A stretch of 64,000 nt of DNA from Prosthecobacter sp. Lineage in GTDB: Bacteria; Verrucomicrobiota; Verrucomicrobiia; Verrucomicrobiales; Verrucomicrobiaceae. The stretch lies in the NCBI RefSeq assembly GCF_014879935.1, contig NZ_JACSRD010000222.1, forward strand, positions 1 through 64,000, in the 5' to 3' direction. Position 1 is the first letter of the stretch; each line of letters opens with the position of its first letter. The position numbers were made by a program, and so were the translations under genes. Below, one piece after another: positions 51,944 to 60,275 of the stretch. The notes under the pieces were generated by a model. The model was not told the origin of the DNA, searched no databases, and saw nothing but the letters and a program-made list of their open reading frames with translations.

Positions 51944-52135
51944 ATGAAAACAAAACGTCGCCCCTGGACTCCTGAGCAGCACCGACGCTACATGGAAACG
52001 CTGGGACCACACCTGCCTGCCACTCTTCGTTCACTGAGCTATCTCGTTTTAGCCACGGGAACTGCCGTCGGCCTGATTTTAAACCACGTCGATGCTTCCA
52101 CATGGGCAGGCAAACTCCTGACATGGCTCCGCTAG
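51944..52135 (+). CDS. Small membrane protein of 63 residues
   Basis: From ATG 51944 the product is a basic N-terminal segment (MKTKRRPWTPEQHRRYMETL) followed by a hydrophobic helix (SLSYLVLATGTAVGLILNHV). A short tail ends LLTWLR. It is likely a single-pass membrane protein. It is too small for a confident call, but the gene has its own start in an otherwise non-coding gap and normal base composition. No homologue is recognised. Confidence 0.5.
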   Translation: MKTKRRPWTPEQHRRYMETLGPHLPATLRSLSYLVLATGTAVGLILNHVDASTWAGKLLTWLR

Positions 52136-52178
52136 CTTCACGCCTTGCATCCCCTTCCCTCACCGCTAAAGACAGCGC

Positions 52179-52760
52179 GTGCGCATCATTTCCGGCACAG
52201 CAGGCGGCATCCCGCTCGAAGTTCCCAAGACCGTCACGCGGCCCACGCAGGATCGTGTGCGGCAGGCGGTGTTTTCGATGATCGGTGAGCTCGTGATCGA
52301 CGCGAAGGTGCTGGATCTGTTCGCCGGAACGGGCGCATTCGGTCTCGAATGCCTCAGCCGCGGGGCGAAATCGGTGGTAATGGTCGATGAGAACCGCAAC
52401 GCCTGCGAAGTCATCCGTCGCAACATGACCAAAACCCGCCTCAGCGGCGGAACGGTGCGCCAGGGCGATGTGTTCCGCATTTTGCCCCAGCTGCGCGATG
52501 AAGGCCGCCGTTTTGACCTCATCTTCGCCGATCCGCCTTATGCGCATCGTGCCGATGATGAAGACCTCACGGCCAAACTGCTCACCCAGGAGGCGCTGCC
52601 ATCGCTCCTCACTGACAAAGGCCATCTCATTCTCGAAAGCCTCTTTTCCAAACGACAAACCGCAAGCTGGCCCGGCTGGCAGGTGCTGACCGACCGCACC
52701 TATGGCTCCACCCGCATCGTCTGGCTGCATCAACCCACGCATGGCATCGAAAGCGCTTAG
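52179..52760 (+). CDS. rsmD: 16S rRNA (guanine966-N2)-methyltransferase
   Basis: 193 residues. RsmD methylates G966 of 16S rRNA in assembled 30S subunits using SAM. The start GTG gives MRIISGTAGGIPLEVP, the usual opening. SAM motif I is VLDLFAGTGAFGLE, and the catalytic NPPY-type motif is DPPY in LIFADPPYA. The reading frame overlaps the start of waaA by 20 bp, so the two are coupled. Confidence 0.93.
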   Translation: MRIISGTAGGIPLEVPKTVTRPTQDRVRQAVFSMIGELVIDAKVLDLFAGTGAFGLECLSRGAKSVVMVDENRNACEVIRRNMTKTRLSGGTVRQGDVFRILPQLRDEGRRFDLIFADPPYAHRADDEDLTAKLLTQEALPSLLTDKGHLILESLFSKRQTASWPGWQVLTDRTYGSTRIVWLHQPTHGIESA

Positions 52761-54078
52761 CCTCACCCTCTACAACCTGCTGCTGCCCTTTGGTCTCGTG
52801 TTCATGCTTCCGGGCGCGATCATCAAGATGCGCCGTCGCAACGGCCGCTGGCGTGATCTGGCACAACGAGTCGGTTGTTTTGATGAGACGACGCAGAAAG
52901 CCATCAACGCCCTGCCGCAGCGCGAACGCCTCTGGGTGCACGCCGTCAGCGTCGGCGAAGTCAACGTCGCGAAAAAACTCATCACGCGTCTGCTCAAAAC
53001 GCAGCCAGATCTCGGCATCGTCCTCAGCACCACCACGCCCACGGGTCATGCGCTCGCCGCTGAACTGGCGGCACAACACGCGGGCCGCCTCGTCGCCATC
53101 TTCAGCCCCGTGGATCTTCCCGGCGTCGGCCGTCTCATGCTGGAGCGGATTCAGCCGACGCAACTGGTGCTCGTGGAAGCCGAAGTGTGGCCGAATCTGA
53201 CGAACTCCGCCGGGCGCCTTGGCATTCCAGTGTCGCTCGTCAACGCTCGACTGTCACCGCGCAGCGAGCGTCGCTATCGGAAGTTCCAATGGCTGACCGG
53301 TCCGATCTTCCGCATGCTCAAGCAGGTGCTCGTGCAGGAGGAGGACGACATCGCCCGCTGGGAAGGTCTGGGTGTCGCTCGCGAGCGCATTCATCTCACC
53401 GGCAGCATCAAATACGATCCCGAAGGTGCGAGCGTCGCACCTGCGAAGATCGAGGAACTGCGCAATGTGCTCACGCAAACCGGCATTTCGACATCACAGC
53501 CCATCCTCCTCGCCGCCAGCACGCATGCAGGCGAGGAAATCGAGTTCGCGCGCGTTTTCCAACGCCTGCGCGAACAAATCCGCGACCTCGCGTTGCTCAT
53601 CGTGCCGCGTCATGTCGAGCGCCGCGCTGAGATCACCGCCGCGCTCAAAACCATCGGCCTCTCCACTGCCCTGCGCAGCATTCCCGCCTCACGCGTCGAT
53701 CCCAACGCATCCGTCTTCATCATCGACACCACCGGCGAGCTGGCCGCATGGCAGCACCTCGCCACGCTCGTCGTCGTCGGCAAAAGTTTCCTCGCCGAAG
53801 GCGGTCAAAACCCTGCCGAGGCCGCGCTGGCGGAGAAACCCGTTCTCTTCGGCCCGCATATGGAGAACTTCACACCGCTCGTCGAACTGCTGCTCAAAAA
53901 GAAAGGCGCGCAGCAGGTCGGGAACTTCGACGAACTCGGCACCGCCTGCCTCGCCTTGCTTCAAGACTCAGCCAAGGCGATCCAGATGGGACAAGCTGGC
54001 CAACGAGCGCTGCAAGCGCATCAAGGTGCGACGCAGCGGAGTGTGGAGCGTTTGATCCATGGAGTGGGGATCTCCTGA
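52741..54078 (+). CDS. waaA: 3-deoxy-D-manno-octulosonic acid (Kdo) transferase
   Basis: WaaA/KdtA transfers Kdo from CMP-Kdo to lipid IVA at the inner membrane, the first step of the LPS core. 445 residues from ATG 52741: an N-terminal membrane anchor (YNLLLPFGLVFMLPGAI), the acceptor-domain motifs HAVSVGEVNVAKKL and VEAEVWPNL, and the donor-domain GSIKYD, AASTHAGEE and VGKSFLAEGGQNPAEA. Its presence implies an outer membrane with LPS. The last six residues (HGVGIS) and the stop codon fall inside a GC hairpin element at 54061. Confidence 0.93.
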   Translation: MASKALSLTLYNLLLPFGLVFMLPGAIIKMRRRNGRWRDLAQRVGCFDETTQKAINALPQRERLWVHAVSVGEVNVAKKLITRLLKTQPDLGIVLSTTTPTGHALAAELAAQHAGRLVAIFSPVDLPGVGRLMLERIQPTQLVLVEAEVWPNLTNSAGRLGIPVSLVNARLSPRSERRYRKFQWLTGPIFRMLKQVLVQEEDDIARWEGLGVARERIHLTGSIKYDPEGASVAPAKIEELRNVLTQTGISTSQPILLAASTHAGEEIEFARVFQRLREQIRDLALLIVPRHVERRAEITAALKTIGLSTALRSIPASRVDPNASVFIIDTTGELAAWQHLATLVVVGKSFLAEGGQNPAEAALAEKPVLFGPHMENFTPLVELLLKKKGAQQVGNFDELGTACLALLQDSAKAIQMGQAGQRALQAHQGATQRSVERLIHGVGIS

Positions 54079-54114
54079 TCCCCTCCGATCCTGGGGGACA
54101 GAGTCCCCCGCTCC
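54061..54114. repeat. Double GC hairpin overlapping the waaA stop codon
   Basis: Two perfect 7-bp stems lie in tandem: GGGGATC (54066-54072) with GATCCCC (54077-54083), and GGGGGAC (54093-54099) with GTCCCCC (54103-54109). They are flanked by GGAG and CTCC. The waaA stop TGA (54076-54078) lies in the first hairpin. The element sits between convergent genes, so it may act as a terminator, but there is no T-run after the stems. A mobile REP-like repeat is the alternative. Confidence 0.6.
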
Positions 54115-54119
54115 TTGTT

Positions 54120-55031
54120 TCACCCCCACAGCGACTGCGGATACTCGCCCGCATCGATCAGCTCGCGAATGCTGGCGACGACCTCGGCTTTGTCTTCGGG
54201 ATAGGTGACACCGAACCACTTGCCAGTCGTTTCAAGCACGCGCACCTCGGCTTTGCCAGCGCTGATGAGCGCATCGACTTCGGCGGGCACGTAGCACTCG
54301 GATTTGAGTTCGGTGCCGCGTTTGGAGAGGAATTCGACGAAGGCTTTGCGCAGTTGCGGGAAGATGTCCGGCGTGAAGCCGAAGAAGTTCATCGAGACGA
54401 CTTCATCGCCCGTCAGCGGCACATAAGCGCCCTCCACCTCGCGGTTTTCGGCGACGTCGCCGTGTTTGAAGATCTTCGTCATCTCCAGGACGGTGGTGAG
54501 CATGCCGTTGGCATCGCGGGTGCAAACGCCACGTGAGACGCTGCCGTGATCCGAGAGCGTGTTCTTCAAGTAAAAGCCCACCATGGACCAATGGCTCTTC
54601 CCGTCGTTCGGACGCGGCTGCACGAGGTCGGCGGCGATCTTCTTGTAGGCGTCCTGGCCGTAGAAGTCGTCGGCGTTGATCATGAGGAAAGGCTCGTTCA
54701 CCACATTCGCGGCGGAAAGCAGCGCATGCGCCGTGCCCCAGGGCTTCGTGCGGCCTTCGGGCACCGAGAAGCCCTCTGGCAGGTCGTTCAAATCCTGAAA
54801 CGCATACTCCACCGCGATGCGGCCTTCGAATTTCGAGCCGATCTGCGTGCGAAAAAGCTCCTCGAAGTCGCGACGGATCACGAACACCACTTTGCCGAAG
54901 CCGGCGCGGATCGCGTCATACACGGAGTAGTCCAGCACCACTTCCCCGGAGGGCCCCATCGCATCGAGTTGTTTCAGGCCGCCGTAACGGCTGCCCATGC
55001 CGGCAGCGAGGATGAGAAGGGTGGGTTTCAT
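54120..55031 (-). CDS. NDP-sugar nucleotidyltransferase (GlmU/RmlA superfamily)
   Basis: 303 residues with the nucleotidyltransferase opening LLILAAGMGSRYGGLKQL, the Lys-containing LDYSVYDAI and the metal-binding NADDFYG. A PWGTAHALL segment is typical of sugar-nucleotide pyrophosphorylases of the GlmU/UGP-like group. The end (TTGKWFGVTYPEDKAEV) is characteristic of a family seen in Planctomycetes and Verrucomicrobia. Sugar and nucleotide specificity cannot be told. It is convergent with waaA and its start at 55031 is fixed by the nucleotide-binding motif. Confidence 0.82.
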   Translation of the reverse strand: MKPTLLILAAGMGSRYGGLKQLDAMGPSGEVVLDYSVYDAIRAGFGKVVFVIRRDFEELFRTQIGSKFEGRIAVEYAFQDLNDLPEGFSVPEGRTKPWGTAHALLSAANVVNEPFLMINADDFYGQDAYKKIAADLVQPRPNDGKSHWSMVGFYLKNTLSDHGSVSRGVCTRDANGMLTTVLEMTKIFKHGDVAENREVEGAYVPLTGDEVVSMNFFGFTPDIFPQLRKAFVEFLSKRGTELKSECYVPAEVDALISAGKAEVRVLETTGKWFGVTYPEDKAEVVASIRELIDAGEYPQSLWG

Positions 55032-55091
55032 TAATGACGTGAGAGGAAGGTGAGGGCGTACCTTTTCGTGGGCTGGCGGACTGGTCAAGAA

Positions 55092-55167
55092 GTTCGCGGT
55101 TCCCGGTTCGCTGTTCTCAGTTCCCAGAAACCGCGAACGGCGAACGGCGAACCGAGAACTGTGAACT
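55092..55167. repeat. Heptanucleotide repeat arranged as an inverted repeat
   Basis: Five units of the form GTTCxCx (55092-55126) are followed after 6 bases by five units of the form GxGAACx (55133-55167). The right half is the reverse complement pattern of the left, so the whole tract can form a long imperfect hairpin. It occupies the divergent intergenic region between the nucleotidyltransferase gene and the CdsZ-like gene, ending 36 bp before the latter start. Confidence 0.8.
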
Positions 55168-55203
55168 TGTGCTTCTTCCACGACTCGGCTTACATGCGGC
55201 CAC

Positions 55204-55908
55204 ATGCATCCGGCCATTCCGAAACTTCTCCAGGTTCAAGAGCGCGACCAGCGCATCCGCCAGCTCCAAAAAGACCTCAAGGACGTGCCCAACCAGCAAA
55301 CCCGGGCCAGGATGCAGCTCGCAGGGGACCAGGCGACTGTCGATGCCGACACACAGGCCGTGAAGGAGACGGAGGTGAAGATCAAGAGCATCCAGCTCGA
55401 CGTCCAGACCCGCCAGACGACCATCAAACGCCTGCAGGACCAGCAATTTGAGACGCGGAAGAACGACGAATTCGCCGCCCTCGGCCATGAGATCAAACGT
55501 TACCAGGAAGACGTCACGAAGCTCGAAGACGGGGAACTGGAGCAGATGGAACTGCTCGAAGGCACCAAGGCGAAGCTCAAGGAGGCCCAGGCCAAGCTGG
55601 CCGAAACGCAGAAACGCGTGAACGACGAGCTCAAGGCCCTCGACGAGCGGGCCGAGGGCACCAAAAAGCGCCTGGAGGAGCTGAATGCCGAGCGCAAGGA
55701 ACTCGCCACCCCGATCGATGAGGACACGCTGGACCTTTACACCCGCATCTTCACCAAAAAGGGCGACGCCGCCGTGGTGCCGATGGAAAACGCCCAGTGC
55801 GGCGGCTGCCACATGAAGGTGGTCGTCGGCGTCATCCAGTCGCTCAAGCAGTCCGAATCACTCACGCAGTGCGAGAGCTGCGGACGCATTCTTTACCTGG
55901 TCGAATAG
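55204..55908 (+). CDS. CdsZ-like coiled-coil protein with C-terminal C4 zinc ribbon
   Basis: 234 residues. Residues about 10-170 form a long coiled coil (heptad-rich KEAQAKLAETQKRVNDELKA region). The C-terminus has two Cys pairs, CGGC and CESC, in the zf-RING_7 arrangement ending CGRILYLVE. This matches the CdsZ family (Chlamydia CdsZ and relatives), coiled-coil zinc-ribbon proteins. The molecular role outside chlamydial type III secretion is unknown; no type III genes are present here. Confidence 0.85.
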   Translation: MHPAIPKLLQVQERDQRIRQLQKDLKDVPNQQTRARMQLAGDQATVDADTQAVKETEVKIKSIQLDVQTRQTTIKRLQDQQFETRKNDEFAALGHEIKRYQEDVTKLEDGELEQMELLEGTKAKLKEAQAKLAETQKRVNDELKALDERAEGTKKRLEELNAERKELATPIDEDTLDLYTRIFTKKGDAAVVPMENAQCGGCHMKVVVGVIQSLKQSESLTQCESCGRILYLVE

Positions 55909-55914
55909 GACGCG

Positions 55915-57444
55915 CTACACCGTGACGCCGAGCGCCGCGAGCGTCTTGAGCACGATGGGCTCGCCGGGCTGTAGTTTTGCACGTTCCTCAAACAGCGTGC
56001 GTGTCACCCGTTCGTAGCCGGGAAGCTTGCCGGTCCGGCGTTGCGCGAGCAGGCGCACATAGCGCACGGAACGGTCGATGAGCTTGTTGTTGCTCGGCTT
56101 CACGAAGGTCATGAGGTTGTCGAGATAGCGGCCCAGACGGCCCATGACGAGGGTGGAATGGATGTTGATGAGCATCTTGAGAAGCAGATGCGCGTGGAAC
56201 TCGTTCACGCCCGTCAGATCCACCCGGGCGCGAAGTCCCTCGAACTCCCAGAGGACCTCGTCTGCGCCACCGGTGATGCGGAAGGGCAGATGTTCGGCGC
56301 CCTGCGTGCGGACTTCCCTCCGGCCGACGAGTTGCGCGGAGAAGTCGTAGCAAGCCAGCACCTCCGCTCCGGCGGCATGCCGCACGTCCGGCCATTCCAA
56401 CGTGCGCGGCTCACGATGCAGCAGAGCCCTCCACGCCGCACGCGCGTCCGGCTGCTCTGGCATGATGAAATGGCACCACGAGGCCGGAGCAGCGGCATCA
56501 TCCTGCTTCTCAAACGCTGCGAGGCTGAAGGTGGGGGCGCGTTCCGTCGTGTCGGTGACGACGGTGATGCCAAAGCGGTCGCTTTCATACAAAACGAAGG
56601 CCCCACGCTCATACGTGGCGGCCTCATGTTTGATGAAAGGCAGCAGAAACTGGCCGTCGCAGTGCGCCACGTGGCGCAGCAGTTGCAGCACCTCCTTGGG
56701 AGCATTCTCCGGGTCACGCTGATGCAGGAAGGCAAAACCGATCGCCGCCATCAGCACCGTGCTGGCTTGCATGCGCGTGCTGCCAGCCACCGCCATGGCA
56801 CCGACGGCGAGGTTCAGCTTCTGAATCTTCGGATTCTCGATCACGCGCTTCGACCGGACGGCGGCTTTGACCAGTTGCTCGTCAGGATTGCAATACAGGA
56901 ACCACGGATGATTCGCGGAAAGCTCGGCCGCCCGTTCGGTGGCACCGATGACGAAGGGCGTCTCGCCGCCCTCGGTGGAGGCGATGAGCAGATCGCCCGG
57001 CGCAAAGCCCAGCTCCTCAAGCTGACGCGCCCCATGTTCGGGGTGATCTTCAAAGTTCTCGATGGCCTTGATCAAAGCGAGATCGCCACCGGCCATGAAG
57101 GCCACCACGCGCTCCGGGTCGGGGCACGGAAGAACGCCCATGCGGCAGAAGATTTCGATGCTGAGCGACAGTCGCCCGGTGGCCCCGCAACCGCACAGGA
57201 AGACCTTCCTTCCCGCATCGAACGTGGCCGCCACCGCGCGGGCGAGATCGGCCAGCGGGGCGGACTTGGCCTGCATCTGCCGGATCGCGTGGACGTCCAC
57301 CTGATGCATGAGCTTGACGGCCTCTCCGACATCCGTCCGCGCCATCTGTGAAAGCGACAGCGTGAAGGGATGCTGCGACTCCGTGTCGAGCGCTCCGAGC
57401 TGGTAGTCGGATGCCACACGCAGGAACTCATCAGCGGCATTCAT
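55915..57444 (-). CDS. SIS-domain protein of the MurQ / glucokinase-regulator type
   Basis: 509 residues from ATG 57444; an in-frame TTG six codons upstream is less likely. The first SIS domain has KVFLCGCGATGRLSLSIEIF and LIASTEGGETPFVIG, resembling N-acetylmuramic acid 6-phosphate etherase (MurQ). MurQ is about 300 residues. The extra C-terminal half (FRITGGADEVLWEFEGLRARVDLTG and EFHAHLLLKMLINIHSTLVMGR) makes the overall layout more like eukaryotic glucokinase regulatory protein. It could be a sugar-phosphate-binding regulator or an etherase. It is convergent with the CdsZ-like gene and divergent from menF. Confidence 0.75.
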   Translation of the reverse strand: MNAADEFLRVASDYQLGALDTESQHPFTLSLSQMARTDVGEAVKLMHQVDVHAIRQMQAKSAPLADLARAVAATFDAGRKVFLCGCGATGRLSLSIEIFCRMGVLPCPDPERVVAFMAGGDLALIKAIENFEDHPEHGARQLEELGFAPGDLLIASTEGGETPFVIGATERAAELSANHPWFLYCNPDEQLVKAAVRSKRVIENPKIQKLNLAVGAMAVAGSTRMQASTVLMAAIGFAFLHQRDPENAPKEVLQLLRHVAHCDGQFLLPFIKHEAATYERGAFVLYESDRFGITVVTDTTERAPTFSLAAFEKQDDAAAPASWCHFIMPEQPDARAAWRALLHREPRTLEWPDVRHAAGAEVLACYDFSAQLVGRREVRTQGAEHLPFRITGGADEVLWEFEGLRARVDLTGVNEFHAHLLLKMLINIHSTLVMGRLGRYLDNLMTFVKPSNNKLIDRSVRYVRLLAQRRTGKLPGYERVTRTLFEERAKLQPGEPIVLKTLAALGVTV

Positions 57445-57476
57445 GCTAAAGATTCGACTCAAGAGCGCTGATGGAT

Positions 57477-57496
57477 GTTCACTTGTGAACTTTCAC
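57477..57496. promoter_or_regulatory. Candidate operator, GTTCAC/GTGAAC palindrome
   Basis: GTTCAC, TT and GTGAAC form a 14-bp inverted repeat, followed directly by TT and TCAC, giving three half-sites at 8-bp spacing. It lies in the 97-bp divergent region between the SIS gene and menF. The spacing suggests regulator binding, but no regulator gene is adjacent. Confidence 0.3.
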
Positions 57497-57541
57497 ATCT
57501 TGCGCGGAGCGAGCCGCGTTTCACTATGGACCCAAAATCGC

Positions 57542-58561
57542 ATGACGGAATTCGCTTTGTTCAGGCTGCCCGACGGAAGGGCGTGGCTGGGAGAAGGCCC
57601 CTTCACCGAGCTGGCCGCCGCGCCGGCGGGAGGAGGAGCCTTCTACATCAATGACTTCGATCTGACCGACCCGCAGCCTTGGAAGGTGCCCGCACGTCTG
57701 CATGCGGTCACGCCGGAAAGCCTGCCAGCAACGATTCATCTGAACGGCTCGCAAACGCCGCAGATCAGTTGGGCCAAACCGGCCACGGAGTGGTTCAAAA
57801 TGGCCTTCCGCCGCATCCGCCGGGAGGTCTTGTCCAAGAAGATCGAGAAGATGGTGCCGGTGCTCACCGAATGCGGCACCCTGATGTCCGGCAGCCCGAA
57901 AAGGCTGCTGGAGGCAGTCATGAAGGCACCCGCGAACATGTGGGGCTACGCGCACGTCACCGGATCCGGCGGCTTTCTCGGCGCCACTCCGGAATTGCTC
58001 TTCAAAACGCACGCGGACGAACTGGAGACCATGGCTCTGGCCGGAACCGCCAAACCCGGACACCAGGACGCCTTTCTGACAGATGTGAAGGAGATCGAGG
58101 AGCACGAGATCGTGGTTCGTTTCCTCACCGAACGCCTGCAAACCCTGGGTGCAGTCGAACGCCAGCCGCGAACGCTCTGCCAGACCTCCGGCCTGGTGCA
58201 TTTTCAGTCCCGTTTGAGCGTGAAACTGCGCCAGAACGTCGATCCAGCCGAGCTTGTGCCGCTGCTGCATCCGACCCCTGCGGTTGGCTGTTTGCCGCGC
58301 GATGAGGGATCGCTCTCGAAACTGCGCGAGTATCGCCAGCAGTTGCAGGCGCCGGGCTTTTTCGGCGCCCCCTTCGGTTTCATCGAGAACGACGGCACCA
58401 CGCACGTCGTCGTCGCCATCCGCGGCATTTGCTGGGAAGGCGACAAGATCAGCCTGCCCTCGGGCTGTGGCATCGTGGGCGGCAGCGCCTTCGACCATGA
58501 GTGGCGCGAACTGCGCCTGAAACGCGAGGCGGTGCTGCGTCTGCTGGCACTTCATTCATGA
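57542..58561 (+). CDS. menF: Isochorismate synthase
   Basis: MenF converts chorismate to isochorismate, the first step of menaquinone synthesis. From ATG 57542 the product has 339 residues, short for the family because the variable N-terminal part is reduced. The chorismate-binding core is complete: GSGGFLGATPELLF, ETMALAGTA, EEHEIVVRFL, HPTPAVGCLPRDE, FFGAPFGF and SGCGIVGGSAFDHEW. It overlaps menD as ATGA, so isochorismate is made and used by co-translated enzymes. Confidence 0.92.
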   Translation: MTEFALFRLPDGRAWLGEGPFTELAAAPAGGGAFYINDFDLTDPQPWKVPARLHAVTPESLPATIHLNGSQTPQISWAKPATEWFKMAFRRIRREVLSKKIEKMVPVLTECGTLMSGSPKRLLEAVMKAPANMWGYAHVTGSGGFLGATPELLFKTHADELETMALAGTAKPGHQDAFLTDVKEIEEHEIVVRFLTERLQTLGAVERQPRTLCQTSGLVHFQSRLSVKLRQNVDPAELVPLLHPTPAVGCLPRDEGSLSKLREYRQQLQAPGFFGAPFGFIENDGTTHVVVAIRGICWEGDKISLPSGCGIVGGSAFDHEWRELRLKREAVLRLLALHS

Positions 58562-60102
58562 CGCAGGAACAGCTCATCCGACAGTCCCTGAGCGTGCTCG
58601 CCCACTTCGGTGTGCGGGAGGTCTGCATCGCCGCTGGTGCGCGGAACGCACCGCTGGTGGCCGCCTTGCTCACCAGCAAGGGCATCAAGATCTGGCACTT
58701 CTTCGAGGAGCGCTGCGCGGCTTTTTTTGCGCTCGGGCGGATGCTGGCCGACCGCCAGCCCGTCGCGGTCCTCACCACCAGCGGAACCGCCGCCGCCGAG
58801 TGCCTGCCAGCGGTCATTGAGGCTCACTATCAAGGTCTGCCGCTGTTCGTGCTGACCGCCGACCGGCCGAAGAGCTATCGCGGCAGCGGAGCGCCGCAAG
58901 CCATCGAGCAGCACGGGTTGTTCGGCGTTTACGCCCAGACCGTGGGTGACTGGGACGCCACTGACGAGGCTTTGGAGATGTATCAGACCCAGTGTGACCG
59001 TCCACGGCACCTGAACGTGTGCCTGGATGAACCGCTGGAGACCAACGTCATCGGCGTGGACTTTTCGCGGGCTCATGCCGCAGCCACAACTCAGGCCGAA
59101 GTGCCCGCTTGCTCCGTGGAATGCGATCTTGTGCTGGTTTCCGGGCTGCATCCTGCGGACGCGGCTCAAGCGGCTCCGCTGCTGGCCAGACTGGGTGCAC
59201 CCATCGTGGCGGAGGCGACCGCCAATCTGCACGGCTTCCCCGAATTGCAGCGGCTTCTCATTCCCGGCGGCGAACGTGCGCTACAATCGGCCCGACCCGC
59301 GCATGTGCTGCGGCTTGGCGCAGTGCCGAGCTGGCGCTGGTGGCGCGATCTGGAGGAACAAACCAAGACTCACGTCACCAACCTCACGCGTTCTGGCTTC
59401 AGCGGCCTGGCACGGCAGGCCAATGTGCAGACGCTGCCATGGGAAGCCTTGTGCAACGTCCAGTTCGCAGCGCTGGGCAATCCGTGCGGCATTCTGAAGT
59501 TTGAGCCGGAACTGGACAAGTTTGAGCAGTCGGAGCCCGCGTGGATTCGCTATTTGATCGACGTGATTCCGGAAGGTTCGCGAGTCTTCCTGGGCAACAG
59601 CCTGCCGATCCGCGAGGCGGGACTCGTATTGAAGTCAGCTCAGCGAGGCGTTGAATTCTTTGCCAATCGCGGCGCCAACGGCATCGACGGGCTGATCTCA
59701 ACCTTCCTGGGCACCAGCGCCGCTCATCCGGCCGAAAGCTGGCTGATTCTGGGTGATCTCAGCACGCTCTACGATCTGGCCGGCCCGTGGATCATTTCGC
59801 AGATGGATCACCCGAAACTGCGCATCGTGGTGATCAACAACGGAGGCGGAAAGATCTTCTCCCGCGTGAACAGCCTGCGCTCGCTGCCCGACCCGGCCCG
59901 CAGCGTGATCGAAAACCGCCATTCGCTCAGCTTTGAGCCATGGGCGCAGCTTTGGGGTATGGAATATGTGCAGACGGATGATCCGATGGACCTCCAAGAT
60001 TTGATCCAGGTGCCGATCGTGATCGAAATCCGGCCCGATCCTCTGCAAACCGAGGCGTTTTGGAAGGATTGGCAGAAGCCGGTGATTCGACCTCGCTCGT
60101 AG
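58558..60102 (+). CDS. menD: 2-succinyl-5-enolpyruvyl-6-hydroxy-3-cyclohexene-1-carboxylate synthase
   Basis: MenD is the ThDP-dependent enzyme that adds 2-oxoglutarate-derived succinic semialdehyde to isochorismate. 514 residues: the ThDP Glu lies in FFEERCAAFFALG, with TTSGTAAAECLPA, LTADRPKSYRGSGAPQAIEQ, the family motif ANRGANGIDGLISTFLG and the ThDP/Mg motif GDLSTLYDLAG ... NNGGG. The start ATG overlaps the menF stop. The stop TAG at 60100-60102 is contributed by the GTAG head of a REP-like hairpin. Confidence 0.94.
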   Translation: MTQEQLIRQSLSVLAHFGVREVCIAAGARNAPLVAALLTSKGIKIWHFFEERCAAFFALGRMLADRQPVAVLTTSGTAAAECLPAVIEAHYQGLPLFVLTADRPKSYRGSGAPQAIEQHGLFGVYAQTVGDWDATDEALEMYQTQCDRPRHLNVCLDEPLETNVIGVDFSRAHAAATTQAEVPACSVECDLVLVSGLHPADAAQAAPLLARLGAPIVAEATANLHGFPELQRLLIPGGERALQSARPAHVLRLGAVPSWRWWRDLEEQTKTHVTNLTRSGFSGLARQANVQTLPWEALCNVQFAALGNPCGILKFEPELDKFEQSEPAWIRYLIDVIPEGSRVFLGNSLPIREAGLVLKSAQRGVEFFANRGANGIDGLISTFLGTSAAHPAESWLILGDLSTLYDLAGPWIISQMDHPKLRIVVINNGGGKIFSRVNSLRSLPDPARSVIENRHSLSFEPWAQLWGMEYVQTDDPMDLQDLIQVPIVIEIRPDPLQTEAFWKDWQKPVIRPRS

Positions 60103-60275
60103 GCCGGGAGTGTCCGGCGGAAGGAGACCTCGCATCACTCTGCGCCATGTCCGCCGGACTTCCCGGCTGCTTTGGGAGGCAACGAAAGCACGGAGACGTT
60201 CGCAACGCCGGGAAGTTTGGCGAAGGCAGCCGTGATTGGATCGACGCACAAGGCGCCAAACACTCCCGGCCTACG
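60098..60275. repeat. Pair of inverted REP-like hairpins (BIME-like)
   Basis: The element begins with CGTAGGCCGGGAGTGT (60098) and ends with its exact reverse complement (60275). The left unit (60103-60166) folds as GCCGGGAGTGTCCGGCGGA with TCCGCCGGACTTCCCGGC. The right unit (60207-60270) folds as GCCGGGAAGTTTGGCG with CGCCAAACACTCCCGGC. The GTAG heads resemble those of known REP sequences. It fills the entire menD-dhaL gap between convergent genes. Confidence 0.85.

Noticed and set aside
55092-55167. Possible CRISPR array
   Set aside because: The units are 7 bp, contiguous, without spacers, and arranged as an inverted repeat. No cas genes are present. No CRISPR array was seen anywhere in the window.
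56041-57351. Plus-strand open frame of 436 codons
   Set aside because: It is antisense to the SIS-domain gene, has His/Arg-rich composition and no recognisable domain.
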